A stretch of DNA of 64,000 nt from Toxoplasma gondii ME49 (lineage: Eukaryota; Apicomplexa; Conoidasida; Eucoccidiorida; Sarcocystidae): NCBI RefSeq assembly GCF_000006565.2, contig NC_031470.1, positions 1,428,954-1,492,953 on the forward strand, written 5' to 3'. The notes under the pieces were generated by a model. It searched no databases. It had not been told where the DNA came from and saw only the letters and a program-made list of their open reading frames with translations. Each line of letters begins with the position of its first letter. The first letter of the stretch is position 1. This document shows positions 23,601-35,446 of this stretch, one piece after another. The position numbers and the translations under genes are program-made.

Positions 23601-26600
23601 CTTGTGGGACGTGTTTTTTATGTCGTTTGTGTTTCTGTTCCTTTGGAAGCCTTTTCGCTGTTTAGAGATCTAAACTCTGTGTGACACACTGTAACGTGAA
23701 ACTCTGAGGGTTAAGCAAGCTGGTGGGACGCGTCCGAAGGTGCCGCTGTTTCCGTTCTGTGGACGTCCTGCTTGTTCTTTCCTGTAGAACTGGACTCCGC
23801 ACTACACATCATAAAATGCGATTTATAGGTTTCTGCACACTTCGAATTTAGGTGAATTAGCTGCTGCGAGCTGGACCAGAGGTCTGATCTCGCATGCCTC
23901 TGTTTACCGTGTCAGTTCGACTATGCCTTTTGTGTCCAGTTGCCTTTCGTTCCCCCTTAAGCCTTTGCAGTCCCTTTTCCGTGTACCTGTCGAGTCGTGG
24001 GTTCAGGAACGGCTGAGCCTCGTCCTGTGGGGGTTGGAGTTTCGATTCCCGTTTTCTATCTTGTAGCGGGCCTCACGGCTAAGTACGTGCACGCGCTGAA
24101 ATACTTTCCGAGGCTCGCCACGACTTTGTAACTGCCACACTGGTGCGAGATTGGCTCCTCGTGATACCAGCGGGGACAATCGCGAGCAAGACTGCTTTTG
24201 ACTAGCGACCTCTGAACTTAGACAGCAAGAAGCCATCTCGCCTTTTGCTGGTTGATAGTCGCTTATCACTACACTGACGTGTTAACGGTTTCCTTCAGGA
24301 AATAGCTGTGCCGAGCTGCTTTTCCCACACCCGACTCGGCACCTATCTCTGTCAGACTTCTTCATGCGTATGCCACCGGAGAGTTGTTTCTGACTTTCGA
24401 CCTCTTGTGCGTGTGTGTCTCCTCTGCTTGCAGCCTGGCTGGAACGATGTACGGGCGCGTCGGCTAATATTCGGCGCCTTACCGTAGAGGGGAGAGACTC
24501 GACATGCAGCGGACGGAGGCAGGAAACGCATGAAGACGACGGTCGAAAAGCAGATGTGGGAATGCGATTCTATCCCCTGCTGGTGAGTTGAGGATGATGA
24601 GATAACTTATCTTTGTCCAACCTCCCATGCGTATCGGGGTTTGGGACTCCTTCCTCGACGAAGCAACGCAGTCTGATATTTCTGAGACCATTAGTGCTCT
24701 CCTTTGGTTTGATTTGAAGTAGGCTGTGAGCCCGCAATCCCTCGTATTGGGTGCTCGTGGCCCGCCTGAATTTGGTGTTCAGGCGTTAGTTAACTCTCGG
24801 AATTTCTCTCGTCTTTTCATGATACCGTTTCGACCCCTCTACCCAACGAGAAACCCCAAGCCGTCGGCCTGGGTACAGCCCACAGAGCTCACTAGGATAT
24901 TAGTGCGTTCATCTGTTTCATTGCGCAAAACCTGTAGTTTAATTTAGTTTTTAAATGTGTAGGACTCCTTTTCTATACTGTGTAACGGGGATGGTAGCTT
25001 CAGTTATTATCTGGTCGGTGTTGCATGGCTTGCGTCTGCGTTCCGGCTCTCTTTTACGCTCAGATGGCAGCGGATATCCTTTCTCATGACACTGACTACG
25101 TGCTGGTTGGTGGGGATCAACGCCAACATGTCGAATTCACACGCCAGGTCGCTAGGCGGTGGAACCGCTCTTTTTTGCCTCTCTCCGATGGTGACACAAG
25201 AAATCCGCTTCCTACCATTGGGACCGACGTGTCAAAGAACAGGCGGGGACTGAGAGTGCCCAGGATGATAAGCTACAGTCGGCTGTCGTCAAGGATCGGA
25301 GACCTGCAAGATCCGGGAAAGAAAATGAGCAAGAGCAGCTGTCATGCGTCTGCGAGTGCGGTGCTGAATTCAAAGGGATGCGTTTTCCTTCTTGACCCGC
25401 CGGACGTGATTGCTGCGAAAATCGCGAAGGCGAAGACCGATACGATTCGCGGTGAGCGAGACAAGGCGGCAGCGATGGGAAACGATTTGCAAAAAACATT
25501 GTGGACGATTGTCTTAAATTGATAGACTGCATGTATCTTCATTTCAGGCAACACACCCTTGTGCCTGGGGCACTTTCCTCTGTGGAGCCTCAGATGCGCC
25601 TCGTGGCTTGCACAATCTAGCCTGAATGCAGAGCTCAGGGAGAAGTGTGGGATGAGAACAGACACAGTGTATACAGACGATCTGACCATGGAAGCCTCTT
25701 GTCCAGAGGCAAAAGCTTGACCTCTGCTTTGTTACAGGCTGCGGCTCCGCTCTATTTTTCCATTCTCTGGCCAGCCGCGGAAATCTGAGTTGCTTCTACG
25801 CGTGTAACGATCCCGTGACAGTTTACAGGAGTGTCCCTAGCGTTCTCGTGTGTATTGACGGAGCTATGCCCGTCGTGTCCTGCTGCGTCTACGAAGCCCC
25901 GACCTGAGATCGTCTAGGCGAATGCTCACATTCCGGGGGGAACAGCGTGTCGAGTCTCTGAATCAAGAGTTGCAAACAAGCGACCTCTCCATTATGAATG
26001 CGATTCCAAACGCTGCTCTCACAGGTCTGGACGCAAGTCTATGCGTGTCTCGGCTGACAGAAGTCGTGCTGCCCTTCCGCTCTGTCTCGCATGTTTGATG
26101 CCTACGGGGACGGGGTCGGCGTCCGTGTTTCTGTTTTGCAATGTGCTCTATGTGCTGTTTCGGCTGCTTGATGCAGGTCTGTCGTATAGTCTGGAGGACC
26201 AGAGCCCTCAGCTATCTGGTGGAGACGATGAGGGAACTGCGGATCGAGTTGCTTGTCGCAATCTGTTGCATCTCTGGTGCGCAGTGGCCGGCGAAGCACC
26301 GCAGGAGGCAGCGAGCCGCTTTACTGACACACCATGGGAGTGCTTCAAGAAGGACCTGACCGAGCGTGTTATAGATATGCTCATTCCTGTGCAGAGGTAA
26401 GCATTGCTTGCTTATGTTCCACTGTCAGGAACTTGAGACTGGACTAGTGTCATTACTTTTGCGCTTTCTTACTGGTGACACTGCTGTGGAAACTTGGTTT
26501 CGTGACATATTGACGGAGTATACTCTGTGGGTTTGCTGCGGCTTTTTTGGTCGCAGGCGCTACAGAGAAATTAGATCAGACATCCCCTACTTGCGGCGCG

Positions 26601-26704
26601 TGATCGATGCTGGAGCAAAACTGGCGCGGCAGAAAGCGGTGGCGACACTTCAGAATGTCAGAGAGGCAATGACAATTGTAGTTTCATCGTCTGATGTTAA
26701 TTGA
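20676..26704 (+). CDS. Organelle-type tryptophanyl-tRNA synthetase, seven exons, about 835 aa
   Basis: Charges tRNA-Trp with tryptophan for organellar translation. Proposed exons: 20676-21466, 21998-22316, 23010-23502, 24434-24582, 25064-25451, 26177-26396, 26557-26704. All phases agree and the total is 2508 bases. Landmarks in order: RVITGLQ joined to PSGHLHLGNY (class I HIGH-type motif, about residue 370), CLVGDLHASFGG, MLLATGIHPD, VQSLIPEHTVLATLLMGTTP, AWLERC, MAADIL, VGGDQRQHVEFTR, then KMSKS (about 671-675), LLDPPDVIAAKIAKAKTDT and a C-terminal helical end (CFKKDLTERVIDMLIPVQRR). This is the bacterial TrpRS order. The leader (MHVRGRLCPCFCSSAGVLR, then a hydrophobic core) suggests apicoplast and/or mitochondrial import. 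Long inserts follow LHASFGG and AWLERC. The start and the exon 1-2 join are the least certain parts. Confidence 0.88.
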
Positions 26705-26799
26705 ACCTGCCGATCATCTGTACAACTCGAGAATGCCTGCAATAGCAGAAGGCCATTGACGGGGGTCTCCCATAGAGACTCTCTGCCCTTTTCCTGCAG

Positions 26800-28609
26800 A
26801 CACCTTCGTTCATGGGCTGCTGCAGTGTCAGGTGCGATGCAGTGTTGGAGTTGAGAAGTTACCCCAGTCGTTTCGACAGGTTTTACAGATTTGCATTTGT
26901 ACACGATGTATGAGTTGTCAGGCTAACAGTGTGGCAGCTTTTTCAAGAGGCCGCCATGGACTTCAGAGAAGCGGCCCAGTGACAATTTTCGAGGGTGTAT
27001 ATCAAATGCAAGCTAGAATGGCTGGGGCACAGTTTGCGCTTGTGAGCCTTTGGTAGGCTTTCTTGCCCTTTTGGCCTTAATTTTCCCTGCCTACTGTCGC
27101 ATGCGGAGGAGGGGAGAAGATCCTCCCCCGTTGCGTGAACGGGAGAAGATTACTCTAGCACGCACAAGGAATCGAGGAACAGAACACTGCACTTGCTGGT
27201 GTGCACACGCTGCCCCGTTTGTTCAATTTGAAAGCAGTTTCGGGAAGCAGGTTGTCAGCAAACTCAATGTTCCTTTCCCGATATACCGTCGCAGAAGTGC
27301 GCAGATGTGTCTGCTGTTTCATCGGGACGACCTACTCCGCTAGAGGGAACTCGTCGGGCTGTTATGAGATGTGAGTTCGCATCATCACAGCACTTTGTGT
27401 GGCGCTGGCCTTGAAACAACCGCTGTTACTGAAGGATTTCTATCACCTACACAGTAGAATGTTTGAATCGACCATGGGACGTTTTTGAGGGTTTGCTTTC
27501 GCTGAACTGCTAACATCTAGAACACCGTGGTGGTAGGTCCACTAGGGAAATGCCACGCCAATACGTTCGGCCAAACATAAATTTGCCCGTACAGAAACTG
27601 GCAATCATGCAGCGCGAGAGTAGAGCATCGTAGCTGAGAGATTTCTAGAACCATGATTGCGTCTTTGGAGCCATTCGGTTTTTCGCTCCACGAACAGTCC
27701 CAGTTCTACAGCATTCTATTAGACTTGTTTTTTTCCGCGTGTTCTGCTTACCGGACGTGTCAGCTGTAAGACAAAGGCATTCAGAGAGCGCAGGTTACTT
27801 ACGATAGACAAGTGAGTCAAAACACTAGGTTTTCCAAGCGGGCGTCGACGGTTAACTTTCTTCATACTTCAGGCTTCTTTGTTCACTGAATACCAGATCA
27901 CACTGGTAGGGGACCACCGAACAGCAATTTGATGAAGCGACGAAAAGCGGATATGCCCTCCATGAAGCAGCGTAGAAACTCGTTAGTGTTCCGTCCCTAC
28001 TTTAGAATGGGTGCTCTTCACTAAACATTCTCTTTAAGTGCCCGGAACAGGGCTGGAACTCGTTCGGAGGGATGTGGGCGAGTTTCGACGCAACTCATCC
28101 GCGTCACCCTGACTGGGTCGGATGGTTGAGATGAATGCTCTAAACGACTTGTGACATAGCTGCTTTGCACCAGCACACCCTTCGAGAATTGTTTTTTGCT
28201 TACGTGCGAGGACGCTGAGTGCGTTTCGCTTCTTTTTATAGAGTCGGTACGGGACAGGAAAGCGTTTCAATACATGGACACCACCACGGGAACAGAGTTG
28301 ACAACTGAGTTAGCCAGAGTATACAACCAAGAGCGTCAAGCCGCATTTAAAAACGCACGTGAGTAAGGGCGGTTGGTGGCTAAGGAAAGGGGATTCGCTT
28401 GTCGGCGACAGCTTGCGAAGATACGAGTTACTTGCCCGGCAACTGAAACACACCGTATGTCGGTGTGGCAGTTCTCAGCATATACAAGCATCTAAATCCT
28501 TACTCGTGTTTACGTGTGTACAAAGCGACACGGTTTCTCTCGGTTTTCAGCAAGAACCTTTTGCTCTGACCGTCCAGTGAACACGGAACTTGCCTGGCTG
28601 TTTTGCTGA
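26800..28609 (+). CDS. Candidate HIG1-like small mitochondrial membrane protein, partial model
   Basis: Two exons join in phase: 26800-26831 (after ttttcctgcag) and 26922-27052 (after gagttgtcag). Their product contains FVHGLLQCQ, then a basic turn, then GVYQMQARMAGAQFALVSL. This resembles the two-helix HIG1 domain (first helix, Gly/Arg turn, then R-x-R-x-x-x-Q before helix two) of respiratory supercomplex factors. Two further phased exons, 28242-28358 (SVRDRKAFQYMDTTTG..., ends in consensus donor GTGAGTAAGG) and 28551-28609 (stop at 28607), may be its tail. The link between 27052 and 28242 is missing (phase 2 to phase 1 mismatch), and the start exon is not found. The two exon pairs could belong to different genes. 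The HIG1 match is short and by eye. Confidence 0.38.
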
Positions 28610-29405
28610 GGGAAGTGGTATTTCTCAGTTTCTTGTGCGACTTTACTGTTGCGGACTGCACCGTGTGAGACTTTTTTCCGAGAGTGTGTGGGGGGTCTGT
28701 TCTTGGGAAGGTCGATCTCCTCTTGCAAATCTCCCCTCCCGATTACAACGCCCTCTTACGACGTTCACCGGGCGGAGCGGGATTTTTGCCTCGGCATGGC
28801 GAGGCGGTCGGGCATGTTTTTGCCCTGCGGCATCGATAAGGTTCCTTGAGCTGCTTTTCTTTTTTTTATGACGTCTCCAGTTCGCCGCCTGGCTCAGATT
28901 TCCTTTGCATCCAATCTCGGAATTAAGTTCGTCCATTTTTCAGTAGGCAACCTTCCAAGTTCCAGTCCTGTAGAGCGCGTAGTTCGCCAGCAAGCACTCG
29001 TTCGTCACTTCGGCGCGATTTGTCCTCGCAACCTTTTTTGCCGACGTAACTCCGTTGACTGTTTCCTTTGTTTTTGAGTCGGCCACTCTGCATTGTCAGC
29101 GATTGTTTGTCTCTTTGTGACAGTTTCGCAGCCATCTTGCCATGCTCTCGACACAGACAAGGTCCCGCGCTGTCTTCGCTCGCTAGGAAGGTCAAAGCGA
29201 CGAATTCCTTTTCAGCAGGAAACACAACTGTCGCATGCACGCTATCCCCGGAGGACGGTTTTGCTCGTTGACAAGAAACTGTCTGCCAGTAGCTCCACTC
29301 TTCTTTCGCTGACCGCATTTGGCCAACTGCTATTTTCCGTCCTATATATCGTCGGTTCGCGAACGTGAAAACCCACCAAACCAGATATTCGCCGTCTTGA
29401 AAAAC
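28610..29405 (+). promoter_or_regulatory. Upstream region and 5' UTR of ATG8
   Basis: No coding exon is supported between the last candidate exon (stop 28607-28609) and the ATG8 start. It should hold the ATG8 promoter and 5' UTR; no specific element is identified. The 245-residue minus-strand open frame across 28923-29660 is Lys/Arg-rich and antisense to ATG8 exon 1. Confidence 0.35.
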
Positions 29406-31199
29406 ATGCCATCGATTCGCGACGAAGTGTCCTTCGGTGAGCTTCCCCCTCAATTCAGTCTGCAAACGGGCGTTGTCTCCTCTCCTAACCTCGCTGTGTG
29501 TGAAGGAACTTGCAACTTTTCTGTCTTTTTTCCTCGTCGTCCCATTGACTCTCGCTGCGACAGCCGCGGCCTTTCTGGCCTTTCGTTTCGTCGTTTCTTT
29601 GCGTGAATGTGCAAGGAAGAACTTTGAGTGAACCACGTCCTGGTACGCCTCGCCGCCCACCGAGCGACGACTGCGAATTCACCGCGTTTAGAGTTGTTTC
29701 TTCGTACACGGTAACGTAGTGTGTCCAACCCCAGACCCCGTGTTATGGCGACCAAACATCATTTGAACCGCCCTGTCATGCAGCGGAAGGACGGATTTTC
29801 GAGAGAAATGCCGGCGATGCCTCTCGCTGACTGTGGTCGTTACGCTTCCGAGAATGTGGACGTTTCTGTGACACATTTCAAGACACTCTGCACTTTTCAG
29901 ATCCAAGGCTATTCATTGCGGATGCTCGATGCGACAGTCTGACTCTATGCGAAGCATACAATTTTGTGCCAGTTTAATTTCTTTTTATCTCCATACTCCT
30001 TACGGTGTTAAAAAGCTGTATCCTCTGACTATGCGGCTCTCGTGAGTCTTTTTTTGCATGTAAGATACGTGTCTCCTGTTGGAGAGAGCCAGGCTTCCAT
30101 GCAGTCGACGGCCAGCTGGGACCGTCCCGCAAGTCTGTGTCTATGGAGCTCTCAAAGACTCTTTGTTTTACTCACTGAAACGTGCAGCAGAATGCGGCGT
30201 GACTTGTGGCAGATTACCGTGTGGGTACTTGGAAAACAACGGGTCGCTTTCCAGCGTTGACAGACATCCTAATCGTCAGTTGGAGAGGAACTCAAAATAC
30301 CGGTAGCATACCGCATTTCGTTCAGATTGACATGTTGGCGAACCCGTACGCTGTTTGTTTTTTTCAGAAAAGAGGACAGCGGAGGCACACCGCATTCGGG
30401 CAAAGTATCCCAACCGAATTCCGGTCATCTGCGAAAAAGCTCCCCGGTCGGACCTGCCAGTGATTGACAAGAAGAAGTGAGTGGTTTTTCGGATGGTCGA
30501 AGGTCTTCTCTCCGCCCCCCCAGCAGTTGCTGAATTTCCAAGTGCAGTTTTCATTTGCACATAATGCACATGGCTCAGCGATGCGTTTCACTCTCAGGTT
30601 TTACGTTTTTCCAACGTAACAGGGACACATTGATGCAGGCAAACAGCGACGCTTTGCGTCTGCGTGGCACAGAAGTGCCGCTTTGTCTATCAGAGACTCC
30701 ATTTCACCCGAGAGCGGAACGGCGGGTCCGGCCGAATGAGACTGGTTTTTGAGTGTTTGAGGCTACCAGGCCTTCATGCTTCGCGCTTCGGTGACCCGTG
30801 TCGAACCACTGTTTTCTAGGTATCACTCTTGCATAGGTGCCCTGGGACTGAGACTTTGTTTTGATGATATGTTTGCAGCCGTTTTTTAAGTCAGATCTGC
30901 TTTTCCAGTCCCTGGCGAACATAGCCATTTGCCCCAGGTTTTGCTTCTCTTTCGTTTCTTTCAGGTTCCTCGTGCCGATGAACATGCTTGTCGGAGAGTT
31001 CAAGTACATCATCCACAAACACATCAACCAGTGCGCACAGAACAGCGGCTTGCCGCTGACTCACGAGAAAACGATTTATTTGTTTGTTGAAAATACGGCA
31101 CCGAAGGCGGGTGCCTTGATGCAGGAAGTGTATGAGCAGCACGTGTCTGATGACGGCTTTCTGTACGTGGAATACTCTTCAGAGAACACTCTGGGGTAA
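29406..31199 (+). CDS. ATG8: Autophagy-related ubiquitin-like protein ATG8, three exons, 124 aa
   Basis: Exons 29406-29436, 30368-30476 and 30965-31199 join in phase to a 124-residue protein. The N-terminus [10 protein letters not shown] is followed by [20 protein letters not shown] (N-terminal helices and the conserved RYP/PVI segment), [20 protein letters not shown], and the ubiquitin fold with [26 protein letters not shown] and [17 protein letters not shown]8 is coupled to phosphatidylethanolamine by ATG7/ATG3. In coccidians it is known to sit on the outer apicoplast membrane and to be needed for organelle inheritance. The reading frame stops right after the acceptor glycine (GGG TAA), so no C-terminal trimming by ATG4 is needed before lipidation, as known for apicomplexan ATG8. 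Two introns of about 930 and 490 bases. Confidence 0.97.
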
Positions 31200-32287
31200 G
31201 GGAGTGTCGCGGCCGGCGTTGCGGCAAAAAAACAGACAGGAAGAGGAGACAGGCGCTTTTCTTTCTGCCCATCGTTTTTGGCTCACACGCGGTACAGGGA
31301 AAATGCTCAAAAAGGGTCGATGTGCAGCTGCTTTTTGGCTGTGCCTACCAGAGCGCGAAGGCGCGTCGCTCGTTTCTGCAGCCTCCATGGGAAAGGTTTC
31401 TGAGTGAAGCCTATTTGTTTTTGGGACTTAAAGGGAAGATGGAAAATATGTTTGGCCAGACTAAGAGTGACAGTGGGAACCTGCGAACTTTCGTGTCGTT
31501 TTTCTTCTCGCAAACGTCAGAGAAACGCGAGGAATGCATCGAATGGCAGAGGTTGCACTTCTTCAGCCGTTTTGTGCGCTGTCGGACTTTTTTCCGCTAT
31601 TGCGTTCTACCTCGAAAAAACGGCTAGGGCGCTGAGTTACTGTGCAACAAACTGTAGAGAAAAACATCATGTGACATCGCACTCTTCCGCGCACCTTTCG
31701 CTTTTTTGCCCGCACTGCACGAGCAAACCGACCCGTCGGGCCCCCGTCGTATCCTCTTTTTCGTCGAGAAAGCCGCACAAAAAGGTGAAGGGCTTCCCGC
31801 GAACACTATGCAAGCACCACTGCGTCTTCTTCAATGCGAGAAACTCCCAAAAGACACACGCACGAAAATAGTAGAAGCTAGTGCTATGGCTGAGCCCCGA
31901 TTCCGGTGTTGCAAGAAATGTGTATCTCGCATTCCTAAAGCTCGTATCTTAGAAGCGGCAGACTGACGCTGCGCTGTATAACATTAAATAGATGCAAATG
32001 TGCACTATGTAGAATCTTCTCGGAACTATTTACAGTCTCATATCAACATCTCGTCGAAGCAGTGTGGGTAATGATCCGCGTTGCGAAAGAGGAGAGGCGG
32101 AGCTGTGTGTCCTCGCCCGTCCATCCAGACAAGGTGTCGCCAGTGAGATGTAGAGACATCGAAGACGCGGTTAAAGCAAGCCTATGGTACTCTGGATTAG
32201 CTTTCAGCCGCTTTGGAAAGGGTTCTTAAAAATACCATAGCGCATTCGAAAACGTGACAATTATGATTCAGCGCGGTGTCACGAACC
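31200..32287. other. ATG8 3' UTR and intergenic
   Basis: Plus-strand frames such as 31404-31871 run through this region but lack domains and splice support. Most likely the ATG8 3' UTR followed by intergenic DNA. Confidence 0.4.
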
Positions 32288-32963
32288 ATGCAAGCTGTGA
32301 CGATCCGTACTGCCAAGAAATTGTTAGAAAATCTGGAGACGAACAAGCAGAACTCTCACGGTGGCCCCGAGGTGCTCCCTGTGATTTGCCAGTTGGTACT
32401 TGGACGTTTGTCCTCTCTGGGACGGCGCAGGACCTGCACGAAGAGGACTGAAGGCACCCACAGTGATTTTCTCTCAGTTTGCGTCCCAGTGTGGTATGCT
32501 AGGCAAGTTCCTCGAGTCCGATATCCATGAAAGGGAAAAAGAACCTCTAGTTCCGATGTGTTCTCCTTCGCCCGTATTAGCTCGCCGCCGCGATCCTCCG
32601 TTCCACTCGAATAATGTCCCATTAGCCATCATACAGGCATTCCGAACGCTTCTTGCGGTCAGAAGGCGAGAGAAGAGCTGGAAATGTTCTGGTTGGTTTT
32701 TTGTTCTTTCTCGCGTGCATGCATACGCGCCTCACGGAGCAGTTCGGGGGAAACACGTGCGAGCAGAGGAATCCAGGACGATCTCCGAAGAAGCAAATCC
32801 GGCTCTAAGACCGTCCCTCTAATGAAAGCTGCAGCGAGACGGTGACGCAGAAGGCCAAGCAAGGCATGTTGCCGCTGATTCTCAGCGTTAACAACGTTTG
32901 GTGTTTCAGTTTTTCCTGGCGCATCTCCAACTCGACCCTCAGAAGAGGAAGCCGACGGCGTGA
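32288..32963 (+). CDS. Weak candidate: short multi-exon protein, possible TFIIS N-terminal-like helices
   Basis: ATG 32288 opens a 36-codon exon to 32395 with donor TTG|GTACTT: MQAVTIRTAKKLLENLETNK, then a Gly linker and EVLPVICQL. The pattern (two amphipathic helices, KLLENLE...EVLPVICQL) is reminiscent of the TFIIS N-terminal/LW domain. A terminal exon 32910-32963 after gtttcag reads FFLAHLQLDPQKRKPTA and stops, in compatible phase 0. A possible middle exon starting near 32671 (KAREELEMF) would fit the closing helix, but its borders are not fixed. A minus-strand frame (32659-33054) overlaps and also looks partly coding. Identity and strand are both open. Confidence 0.25.
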
Positions 32964-35446
32964 TGAGACACTCTGCACCCGCGATGTCACGGAAAGAGAC
33001 GAAAACGACGTGGTAGCCGAGAATCGAGAGACAGTCATGGCGCCTGGTGGACAAGAGAAAGTCAGAAGGAAATACATGGCATGCAATTCGCTACTTCTTT
33101 CATCTCCCCCTCCCTGTCGTCCGCCCCTGTGTCTCGAGATTCTGGTGTCTGGAGATACCAGACACAAATCTGCAGATACAAGAGACACTCTCCAACGGTG
33201 AAATAAAGACAGTTTTCCTCTCTACACACACAGGCTGCAACCGCTCCATGCGTATAGATTGCCCATAGATGTTTATGAAGGTTCAGGAAAGTAGTGCGAT
33301 TTGATCCTCTCTCCTAAAGCACGCAAGAGATGCGCTTTTTCACAAGCGTAAAAAACTCAACGATTGCCTATATCGCTGTTCCTCCACAGACAATGCCATG
33401 CCTCACCCTTTAGCAACAGAGAAGGTGTTCAATGGAGCACGACAGAAAAACGCAGGTAGGGCCTGTGGATGAGTACACGCTCGATGATGTGGACGGAAAG
33501 AAAAAGTAGCTCAGCCTGCTTGCTTGGTTTCCTTGAGAGTATGAGACACGCCGAATACAAACAGGATAGTGGGAGAAGACAGAGTAGCGAGAACAAAGGG
33601 AAGCAGACAGGAAAGTGTCTCTGCGGCTAGCACAGATACGCGACGACTTACAACTGCGTGGAAAGCGTCGGAACATCTGGCGCGTTGACGAAAACATCCC
33701 TGAAAAGCGGAAATGAAAACAGCGGAAATAAGAAGTGCTCACTTCCACCCGCAACAGAGCACGCAGTACCAGCTCCCAGCATACACCCTGCGTTTGTGTG
33801 AATCCAGTCCACCAATCCTAATGCCAGGCCAGTTAATTTGGTTATCAATATCCTAGACACGATTCAGTCTCTGTTTTCATTTGTGCAGAAACCATATCTA
33901 CTTAAAATGTGATAAACAAAAATAATGAAGACTGTGTTTCTGTCTCCATCTAGTTCGCCCCCTCGCACCGACAGCAGTGCATACACGAGACCTGCGAGTC
34001 TCGCGTCCCTCACGATTTCCCGATGCCTGAGACAGAGGCTTTCGAAGCGTCGTGACTGTTTGCGAATGTGCCAACGAAACGCCTGCTTGTCGGTTTGATG
34101 ATTACAGGAAGAGGCTCGAAAAGCGCGGAAGAAACACAACCTGTTTCCTACACAATAAAGAGGACTGGCGTTTCTCACCCGGGCTCTACACACTCGACCG
34201 CCACCGACGTCCCTGCGACAGTGAGGGGGACGAGGAGATTGCATGCTGAAGCAGAGCACAGAAACCGCCGATGGCCGACAACACTGCAATGCCCAGAGAG
34301 GCAGATGAGTCATACAAGGGAAGACGAGGCGCCACTGTCGATGAGCTTTCTGCCGCCTCGACATACTCTCAAAAGGTCAGGAACCGGACCCCACAACAGC
34401 CCTCTACATGCGGCGATTCAAACGATATCTCATGCGACTGTCTCCGCGAATCCATAGCCCTCTACTACGGCTCACTGCTGCACTCGAGTCACGACGAAGA
34501 AGTCTTTTTAACGTCGTGTGGCTTTGTCTTCTTAATAAACAATCAAGAATGCTGTTCACGCTAGCTGATCTAGTTGGACAGAAGCCAACACCCACTCCCT
34601 GCGCATCGAGAAAAAATGTAAACCTTTCTCCAGGTCTCACGAAGTCCTGCGAGTTGCTCTTAGGGCGCGCAGAAAGCCACCATTTTGTGAAAGCTCACCT
34701 GGTGCAATTGTCGGGACGACTCGACTCGTCGATGCCCTGAGGGCGTCCACGACCATCTAGAAGGGAACAGAGAGACACCATGCATGTAGCCACAAAACTA
34801 CACAGGTAGACTCCCACACACATACTATACAAACGGAAGTGTAGCTCCTTGAGAGTTCTGAGACGAAAAAAAATGCGTGTGCCATGCCTCGGCGGTCTCG
34901 CTTCCGGAAACGCACCTCCTCTACGCCACATGCGTCAGAGTGATGAGAACAAAAAAGACGAACGACGTTATACATCGAACAAAGATGAAGACATGCTTTC
35001 GACTCTTTCTTGCTCCCAAGCCCTGCGTCTACGTTGACCCTATCCATCTCTTCTCTTTCGTCTCCTGGTCGGTCCCGAGCCTTCCGCCTCGAGGAGATTC
35101 CGCATCAGTTGCGTTCTCCGCATCAGCTATAGGGACGTCCAGGGAGCCAGCTTTAACGATGAAAGTGAATTTTCATTTTGGAACGGCAGGAGCGATTCAA
35201 CCAATTCAAATGTTCCTTCAGTCGGATCACCAAGGCGTTACCTACGACTCGACTCTACGGAAACAGTCGTATTTCATGCGAAGGTCCTTCCGACACACAG
35301 CCTGCAGGTCAAGAACCACCGGGCACCAGAGACCACGAACTAGCCACTAGGTACGAGAAGAGTTTCTGCTGGGGCTTTGTTCACTCCGTCGCACATCTCC
35401 CTTTCCAAGGTACACAAAGAAAAGAAGAAATGCACACCATCTTACA
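32964..35446. other. Unresolved stretch, probable downstream exons of the 37278 minus-strand gene
   Basis: Several minus-strand segments are bounded by good splice signals, for example an acceptor at 35301 followed by AVCRKDLRMKYDCFRRVES and a stop (to 35242), in phase with the donor at 35447. Another segment near 34700-34755 reads MVVDALRASTSRVVPTIAP between ttctag and GTGAGC. They cannot be joined into one model by eye. Confidence 0.35.

Noticed and set aside
28923..29660. 245-codon minus-strand ORF across the ATG8 first exon
   Set aside because: Lys/Arg-rich, no domain, antisense to a certain exon; GC-rich DNA gives many such chance frames.
34180..34755. Ribose-phosphate pyrophosphokinase exons on the minus strand
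   Set aside because: Two short look-alike peptides only; the invariant YARQD-type segment and PRPP loop could not be found between or after them.
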